A stretch of 64,000 nucleotides of DNA. Origin: Lumbricus rubellus (lineage: Eukaryota > Annelida > Clitellata > Crassiclitellata > Lumbricidae). Shown here one piece after another: positions 58,601-64,000 of the stretch; position 1 is the stretch's first letter; the number at the start of each line of letters is the position of its first letter. The notes below the pieces were generated by a model that was not told where the DNA came from, did no database searches, and was given only the letters and a program-made list of their open reading frames with translations. The stretch is from positions 6,349,400-6,413,399 of the forward strand of contig OX243822.1 in the NCBI GenBank assembly GCA_945859605.1, in the 5' to 3' direction. Both the position numbers and the translations under genes were made by a program.

Positions 58601-60891
58601 TGAATGAATCAGAATAAGAAGTTGGACGACTATTCACATCTAGTACTAACATGATTTTTACAGAACTAAATAAAGGTGACAGACAAAGCATATTATCAAC
58701 GACAATATTTTGTAACTGTAAACTCTAAGGCTTTTTTTTTACCTCAGATTAAACAAAGTGGTCCGTTTTCTTCTTTGCCCTCAAAATATGTTGTGACAGA
58801 TATGTTCAAGCTTGATATATTTCACCCTAGATATTAAATCAGGTCCTGGTCAGAGAATTCTGTTGGTTTCTCTCTCTCCAAGGGCAATCCTACGCTCCTC
58901 TCTACACCAGAAACAACCACCCTCCTTCTCATAGCCAGCTACAACAAAACAGAGTCTCCCTTGCCAGTGGACTGCCTCTGTTCAGTCTCACGTGCCTAAC
59001 TCTAGACTCTCCTTATTCACATGCCAATTATATCTTACCTAACTCCAATGGTTACCCTGCCGGTCGGCCATGGTTTCCTCATTCCCTCAGTACCCTAATT
59101 TGCATATCGATAGCCCCCAAGGTTCTTGTGTGGATTGATCTCGAACACCCCGTAACTCCAAACCGGTATAGACTAGTTTAGAGCTATAATTATGACCCCT
59201 GGAATACAGGTAAAGGGTCCCTTTGTTCTGTGAGTAATCTGCTGCCTCACAATACTAAACTATGGCCCATAAAATCAGAAGTCTCTTCATTTTCGTTCTC
59301 AAAATAACTATACTTCTTATTCTTATTCACTTCTGAAGGTCTTAATTCCACTTCTTATTCTATTCTCGTTCTCAAAATATTTATACTTCTTATTCTTATT
59401 CACTTCTGAAGGCTTAATTTCACTTCTTATTCTATTCTCGTTCTGAAAATAATTTTTCTTCTACTTCTGCTGAACGAAAATACAATAATTATTATTCTTA
59501 TTCTACTTCTTATTCACGAAAATATCACTGGACAGGACAGAGCGAGAGAAGGTGACAGACAGAGAGAGTAACAGAGACCGAGAAAGTGATGGTGAGACAT
59601 TTGATTACATTATAACTAAATTCATATCTAAACAGTAAGCCATTTCTGGGCAAGATGAAAATGTTGACTTTAAGTATACTGTAATCGTATATATATCTGT
59701 GCATTGTATTGTATCCATAAATTTATATAGCTCCTCTATATGTTGTTTGTTAGGATGGTGAGGAGAAGAAGGTTGCGTGTCGTTTGGACTGGCATCAGAC
59801 GGGAACACACGTCACGATTTCCGTCTTCGCGAAGATGGCCGACCCAACGAAGACGTGGGTGGATGTGAACAAGGTCGCGGCGAAGGTCAACATCGTATTC
59901 GAAGGAGGAAAGAGTCACTACCAGAAGGATATCGTCCTCAAAGGGGTCAGAAGACTTGATTTTCTAGTTTAATATTGTTTTATTACTTTAATGTTTGTTC
60001 GTCTTGTTTATTTACAATAAAATTGCCGTGAAAATGTAATAAAGGGTTGTTAACCCTTTGAACCCGACAGGCCGGAATCCATAGAGTTACTACGGGGGCC
60101 CGGGTTCAAAGGGTTAAAGACGTCTGCAAAGGGAAGGCGAAGGTAATTACAAGCAAGAAAAGGATTACAGAGTAGTTAATTTTTGTGGCAGTCCCAAACT
60201 AAAGTTACTTATGTGATATCAGTCGCCCAGTCTCTGACGTTGAAATGCGTCAGGTTCTTCGCTCTGGTATAAAGGGCAACTTCTAGTTCCACTGGCTCGC
60301 TTAGCTACCAGTTGTAGGGCCGTCCATCTGGAATAACTACCGGTAAACTCTCTGGAAAACTGCATTTATTACACATCTGACCACCAATCAAACTTAGTTT
60401 TTATGAATCTGCATATTTTTTCCCTCTGCCATGGCTGAGCTGTGAGCGCTTCTGAGTAGGTCTCTTGAAGGGGTGCTATATACAGTAAGTTCTTAGAATG
60501 ACTGAATGAATAAAGATGTCTCAACCCTTTACCCGTTCACTTTTAACGTTAAGCCCGTGTTTGCAAGGTGTTTTTTAAGGGTTAACTGAATTTTTCCGAT
60601 ATTTTCAGGTGGCTGAGCTGTGAGCGCTCCTGAGTAGGTTTCTTCAAGGTGCGCTGTATAAGTCCATAGAATGAATGAATGAACAATTGAACATGTTTTA
60701 ACTGGATTTTTCCGATTAATTTTCAGGTGATTGATCCAACGAAGAGCAGCATCAAACTACTGGGAACGAAAGTCGAGATCAACATGAAAAAGCTGGAACC
60801 AGGCAGCTGGTCATCGCTTGAATTCGCCCTTCCGCCCACCCAGGCGCCACCATCCACTGCTGAAACCTCGAACCAACCCGACACCATCTAG
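52684..60891 (+). CDS. CHORDC1: CHORDC1 (CHP-1/morgana), Hsp90 co-chaperone, complete
   Basis: Eight exons: 52684-52753, 53169-53353, 53885-54050 (or 54059), 54950-55002, 55880-55950, 56430-56529, 59754-59945 and 60727-60891. They join in phase to 333 residues (336 with the alternative donor), the usual family length. CHORD domain I starts at the N-terminus ([40 protein letters not shown]). CHORD II lies near residues 149-213 ([29 protein letters not shown]). Both have the Cys/His spacing for two zinc ions. A CS domain follows ([19 protein letters not shown] to [15 protein letters not shown]). The protein acts with Hsp90 and, in animals, restrains Rho kinase and centrosome duplication. It is divergent from ANKEF1 across a 712-bp interval with heat-shock elements. 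Introns carry SINEs, minisatellites and two TTAA elements. A poly(A) signal candidate is at 61551-61556. Confidence 0.95.
52978..53142 (+). repeat. Interspersed repeat with (ATTAC)n tail, copy 2
   Basis: A second copy of the family at 51416-51592, here in CHORDC1 intron 1. The two copies bracket the first exons and shared promoter of ANKEF1 and CHORDC1. Confidence 0.6.
54044..54273. repeat. Tandem duplication covering the end of CHORDC1 exon 3
   Basis: The unit starting ATCAATGGTCTATCGTGTGT at 54044 recurs at 54153. The copies are nearly identical apart from a ~15-bp insertion in the second. Each carries the exon end and donor region. Confidence 0.85.
54283..54499 (-). mobile_element. tRNA-derived SINE with LINE-type tail (inverted copy)
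   Basis: Read on minus it starts GTGGGGCGCGGTGGTGTAGT, has box B GGTTCGAATCCACC, and ends GGGAGTGCTTCTGAGTAG ... GGCGCTATAACAAGTGCAC. It is the mirror of 55184-55416. Confidence 0.8.
55184..55416 (+). mobile_element. tRNA-derived SINE with LINE-type tail
   Basis: Box A (TGGTCTAGTGGTGG) and box B (GGTTCGAATCC) are intact in a tRNA-like head of about 75 bp. A body with GGACCTTGGGCAAGTCCTTC and the GGGAGCGCCTCTGAGTAG ... GGGGCGCTATAACAAGTGC tail follow, then a (CATACAAA)n end. The tail matches the LINE tails here, as expected for a SINE mobilised by that LINE. Confidence 0.85.
55718..55881 (+). repeat. 41-bp minisatellite, four units, ending in a splice acceptor
   Basis: Units share TTGTTATCGTTACCTTTCTT and TCATGTTGGTGTGGAATATA. 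The fourth unit changes GGTGTGG to GGTAGG, and that AG (55878-55879) is the acceptor of CHORDC1 exon 5. Confidence 0.85.
56650..56820 (+). mobile_element. LINE 3' end, degraded
   Basis: It has [16 protein letters not shown] coding remains followed by GGGAGCGCCCTTGAGTAG and GGTGCTATACAAATTCAGC. It lies in CHORDC1 intron 6. Confidence 0.6.
57345..57740. repeat. Minisatellite of ~80-bp units, about five copies
   Basis: Each unit has GTGGGGTAAAAGTAACCCCT, AGTGGGTAGTGTTTATTTAT, GGCATATAAAAATTGGGGAC and CAGTGATAAT. Copies vary by small indels. It lies in CHORDC1 intron 6. Confidence 0.85.
57955..59590. repeat. (GACA/GAGA)n and TTCTTATTC-type simple repeats in CHORDC1 intron 6
   Basis: GACA/GAGA-rich tracts are at 57970-58180 and 59520-59590. 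Degenerate ACTTCTTATTCTATTCTCG repeats are at 58190-58330 and 59280-59520. The part between has no recognisable gene. Confidence 0.6.
60050..60117. mobile_element. TTAA-bounded mini-hairpin (piggyBac-like MITE)
   Basis: TTAACCCTTTGAACCCG at the left and CGGGTTCAAAGGGTTAA at the right are exact reverse complements. It is in CHORDC1 intron 7. Confidence 0.75.
60415..60695 (+). repeat. Two LINE 3' tails flanking a TTAA element
   Basis: GGCTGAGCTGTGAGCGC occurs at about 60433 and again at about 60611, each followed by CTGAGTAGGT, a gap, and a GAATGA run. A diverged TTAA hairpin lies between them at 60521-60585 (left TTAA mutated to TCAA). All are in the last CHORDC1 intron, just before exon 8. 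Confidence 0.6.
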
Positions 60892-62530
60892 GACAAGTCG
60901 TTCCACACATAAAGTCTGAACACGTCTCGGCCCACCCTCCCCTACAAGTCTTAAGCGGACTACTTGCTGCGAAGTTCGATCCGGAGGAAATGACGACTTT
61001 CTTTGTTTTATTTTATACTACTGTGTGTGCGTTATAGTCAACTTGTTCGAAACGATTTGTGTACGTGTAACGGTGTACGATTACTGTACGGTGAACTGGT
61101 TACTTTTCGGAGCGAAGAACACTCCATCTCCGTTTCCCCTCAAGATGAAATCGTTGACGGTATTTGTTTTGTAACTTGGTCTCGTGCGGAAACTTTTTTA
61201 GGCTTTTGGTTTGCGAGAGATTCGTAGAGAACAGGTGTTTGTCATAATAATGAAATTGACTTCTCTCTATTGTTGTTTTGCATTGTTGTCCAGGCTTGCA
61301 TCTTAAACAATTTTAAACATAGTCCTATTTACATACCGGTAGGTACAAATTCCTAGCTTTGTTACATCGCAGGAGGAGTCCTCTAAGCTAGCCAGATGGG
61401 TAGCCGTTGGTCCGAAGTGTTGGCAACTTCATTTTCTTGGCCCCAGTTTATGAGGGCCAGTCCTCTCCCTCGCCATCTCGTATCCCCATCAACAGTGCAC
61501 TCACTCAGTTTACTGGACCAGCGTTGGCAATGGCCCAGAAATTGAATTTAAATAAAACAGACCCTGCTTGATCTTACCAAACAAAATTCTGCATATTTCT
61601 TGTGGTACCTGCATCAAGCACACATGGGGCAGGGCCGGATTAAGAAATGTGGGGGCCCTGTTCGGGAAATTTTTGCCGAAAATTCAGATGACCTTTTTTA
61701 GCCGTTTGGTCGAATTTTCGGGAAAATTATACCATTTCATCCGCCAAAAAAGTTGATGACCTTTTTTTTTAAAATTCGTCCGGCCAAATTTCCGCCAAAA
61801 AAGTTGATGACCTTTTTTTTAGTCATTTGGCCAAATTTTCGGCAAACTAATACCATTTCATCCGCCAAAATATAAAAAAATGTAATTTTTTTACAAATGT
61901 GTGGGGGCCCCTGTTCGGCCGAACATGCCTTAATACGGCCCTGACATGGGGTGTGTAAAACGCAGATGCATATAAGCTTCTATCCCTATATATGGCAAGC
62001 ATAACTTGAGCTGTGAATAACAGGGATTGAGAAATGAGCTGAAACTTGCATTCAGAAGGGAGTGGCCCAGGAGAGGGAGTGAGCTCGGTTGCGGGGGGGT
62101 AGAAGTTATTGCGTATATGTGCATACACGCAGGGAAGGAAGGGTCCAATTTTTCCCGATTTCTTCATAGGCACTAAATTATTGGCCCCTTTGGCAATATG
62201 ACATAGAAGCGATTTAAAATAGATCACATTTACACAGAACTCCACACAGTTGCATTCAGTTTTGTTTACGAAGTAGCAAATGTTGAATCGCGCAAAACGA
62301 ATTCTCGTTTCCTTAAGTGGAAATTTTCTGTCTGCTACTATTGATAAAAACAGTCAGTGTTGCGTTGGATTAATCAACCCTTTAGTCCTCTGATCCTTTG
62401 TCCAATCAACCCTTTAGTCCTTGAACCAAACGATCCTTCGACCGATTGACCCTTTAGTCCTTCAATCGAACTTTTAGTCCTTCAATCGACCCTTTAGTCC
62501 TTGGACCGATCGACCTCTAAGACCATCGTC
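60892..62530. other. CHORDC1 3' UTR and intergenic DNA
   Basis: Probably about 660 nt of 3' UTR to the AATAAA at 61551-61556, then a hAT-like MITE and a short minisatellite (62380-62520, CCCTTTAGTCCTT units) that abuts the end of the next gene. No further gene was recognised. Confidence 0.5.
61630..61943. mobile_element. hAT-like MITE, 314 bp
   Basis: The termini CAGGGCCGGATTAAG / CTTAATACGGCCCTG are inverted with one mismatch. Perfect 8-bp duplications ACATGGGG flank it at 61622-61629 and 61944-61951. The interior repeats GTTGATGACCTTTTTTT and GGCCAAATTT-type segments. Confidence 0.88.
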
Positions 62531-63456
62531 CTAAAGCAGACCCTGTCTGCGAAGGTCGTCGAACGTCTTCTTTGTGACGACATTTCCGGTCGAATCTTCA
62601 AACTCCTCCTGAAACACGACCAAAAAACCCCACTTGTTATTCAACACGAAGAAAACCCACACTCGCCGAGCTACAGGCTGAGCATTTTCCCCATTTAATC
62701 TTTTACCCGTTTCCCCCGAGAATATCCGCTGAAAACGGCCTTAAAATTTAAAAATGAACGAGTAAAGGGTTAACCACTCTCCCTCCCAACGGCAACAATA
62801 TGCACCTGATCACTGTGGGCCACTGTAACAAAAACATTTTTTTTTAATATGTAAAAAGATTACATTGATCAATTTTATCCACAACAGGCCTATTATGTGA
62901 GGCCCAAGTCTAGGTAAGTGATAACACTCAGGGCCCAGTTTTAGGGGTCCAGGTTTAAATATGGTGGATTGTCAGAAGGGGGCCATTGGAGGGTAGTCAC
63001 AGCCTCCGAGCTAGTTTAATGCTAGTTATGTCTGGCACTGTTGACAGCCTGATTAGCAGACCATAAATAACAATTGGCATACAATACTTATCGTTTTAAC
63101 GAACAGTGTCTTTGTCTGCCTACCTCTGTCTCCGGTTTCCATCTTTCGAATTCCTTCGTCTGCTTCAGCTTCTGCCAAACTGAAAATTAAATGAAATTAA
63201 ATGAATTTGTGAAAGCCCACGAAGTACATAACTCTTGATTGGCATTTTAGCTTTGTCTGAAAAATGCACGCCTGCACCCCAGTTTAAAGTTGGAACTGGA
63301 TAATTATTTCATTAATTATAATTAATTAATTAATTACAATTAATAAAATTAGGAGTGCAACTCACGAGCGATTGCGTCTTCGATGAGAGTGACATTTGCG
63401 AAATGCGCCGTGTTGGGAACGCCAAGACAACGCATGCCGTGAGCATGACGCCATTC
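62531..63456 (-). CDS. Unidentified conserved gene, last three recognisable exons
   Basis: Three minus-strand exons join in phase: 63366-63456, 63124-63179 and 62531-62608 (stop TAG). All have good GT donors (GTGAGT, GTAGGC) and AG acceptors. They encode 74 C-terminal residues: [49 protein letters not shown] and [20 protein letters not shown] ending RQGLL. The composition and exact phasing make this a real gene. I do not recognise the family and will not guess a function. Earlier exons lie beyond 63456, possibly outside the window. Confidence 0.75.
62695..62773. mobile_element. TTAA-bounded mini-hairpin, diverged
   Basis: TTAATCTTTTACCCGTTTC at the left matches the reverse complement of GAACGAGTAAAGGGTTAA at the right with changes. 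It lies in the last intron of the unidentified gene. Confidence 0.5.
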
Positions 63457-64000
63457 CTACAACACAACAAACTTGCATATTAAACAATGCTCAGTAACAA
63501 CACGTCAGAAACGCGAATGTTGCATAAGGCTGTAAAATATTTTTAAAAATTAATTCACACAACTTTACTAATCTCATTTCACTGCATCCTGTAACCGTGT
63601 TGCGGCTTCTCAAGTTCTCAACTTGATCTATATTTTTATTATTATTATAATTAAATAAATTTCTGACGCACACGGTCACACCTAAATGTGAATTTGAGGC
63701 GTGGGTACAGAGCCGCCAGATTAAGATGAAGTTAGATATCCAAGTGCTGAAAGCCGAATAGAAATAGTGAGCTTTTGGCTGTTTTTTTAAAGAGACAAAT
63801 GAATTTTAAATACTAAAAATCTAAACATTAAATGAAAACTAAAATACACACTTGCTATTATTATATCTGTCATTCACTGCGCTTCTGTGTAGCCTACCTC
63901 GAAAAGGCGCTATATAAAACATTCTAAATGAAATTTTAAAAATAAATCCTGTGATCATTTTCATTGAGTAAACACTAAACAGCTTAGAAATTATTATTAA
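63457..64000. other. Right edge, likely intron of the unidentified gene
   Basis: AT-rich, with no exon I can support. It contains a short LINE tail at 63870-63935 (GCGCTTCTGTGTAG ... GGCGCTATATAAAA). Confidence 0.4.

Noticed and set aside
61003..61227. 74-codon frame after CHORDC1
   Set aside because: It lies in the presumed 3' UTR, with no family signature and no splice support.

Overview
This is a stretch of animal nuclear genome. It holds multi-exon genes with GT-AG and GC-AG introns, metazoan-type genes (a SOCS-box ankyrin protein, ARID4-type chromo barrel protein, SR splicing protein, ciliary ankyrin/EF-hand protein), and debris of CR1/L2-like LINEs, tRNA-derived SINEs and hAT/piggyBac-type MITEs. 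AT-rich introns full of microsatellites, CpG-containing exons and a recurrent AGGCCTA motif suggest a marine invertebrate, possibly a deuterostome. The species cannot be fixed from the sequence.

Layout. 1-1499 (+): last three exons of WDHD1 (And-1/Ctf4), encoding its C-terminal HMG box. 4462-10555 (+): an ARID4-like gene with a chromo barrel, a long acidic tract and a C-terminal coiled coil, but no visible ARID domain; 3225-3499 is a possible promoter. 10.5-12.1 kb: a cluster of RFX X-box-like palindromes, including a 37-unit 18-bp array. 15361-16644 (-): an intronless ankyrin/SOCS-box gene with a MITE inserted at its stop codon. 16.6-26.6 kb: gene-poor and repeat-rich. 27039-34567 (-): a four-exon gene for a very large SR protein (about 920 aa, N-terminal RRM). 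36194-39149 (+): NDUFAF1 (complex I assembly, CIA30 domain), followed by a 20-bp minisatellite. 41049-51972 (-): complete eight-exon ANKEF1. 52684-60891 (+): complete eight-exon CHORDC1. 62531-63456 (-): last three recognisable exons of an unidentified gene running off the right edge.

Exon boundaries were set by eye from splice consensus, phase continuity and protein-family alignment. In every multi-exon gene the phases close exactly. Predicted lengths are 779 aa for ANKEF1 and 333 aa for CHORDC1, both close to the sizes I recall for the human proteins.

ANKEF1 and CHORDC1 are divergent, with start codons 712 bp apart. The shared interval has a perfect RFX X-box on the ANKEF1 side, and a three-unit heat-shock element and a CRE on the CHORDC1 side. 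This suits a ciliary gene paired with an Hsp90 co-chaperone. Other notable points: three GC-AG introns among roughly 29, five hAT-like MITEs with 8-bp target-site duplications, a family of about 70-bp TTAA-bounded hairpins, and arrays that multiply X-box-like palindromes.
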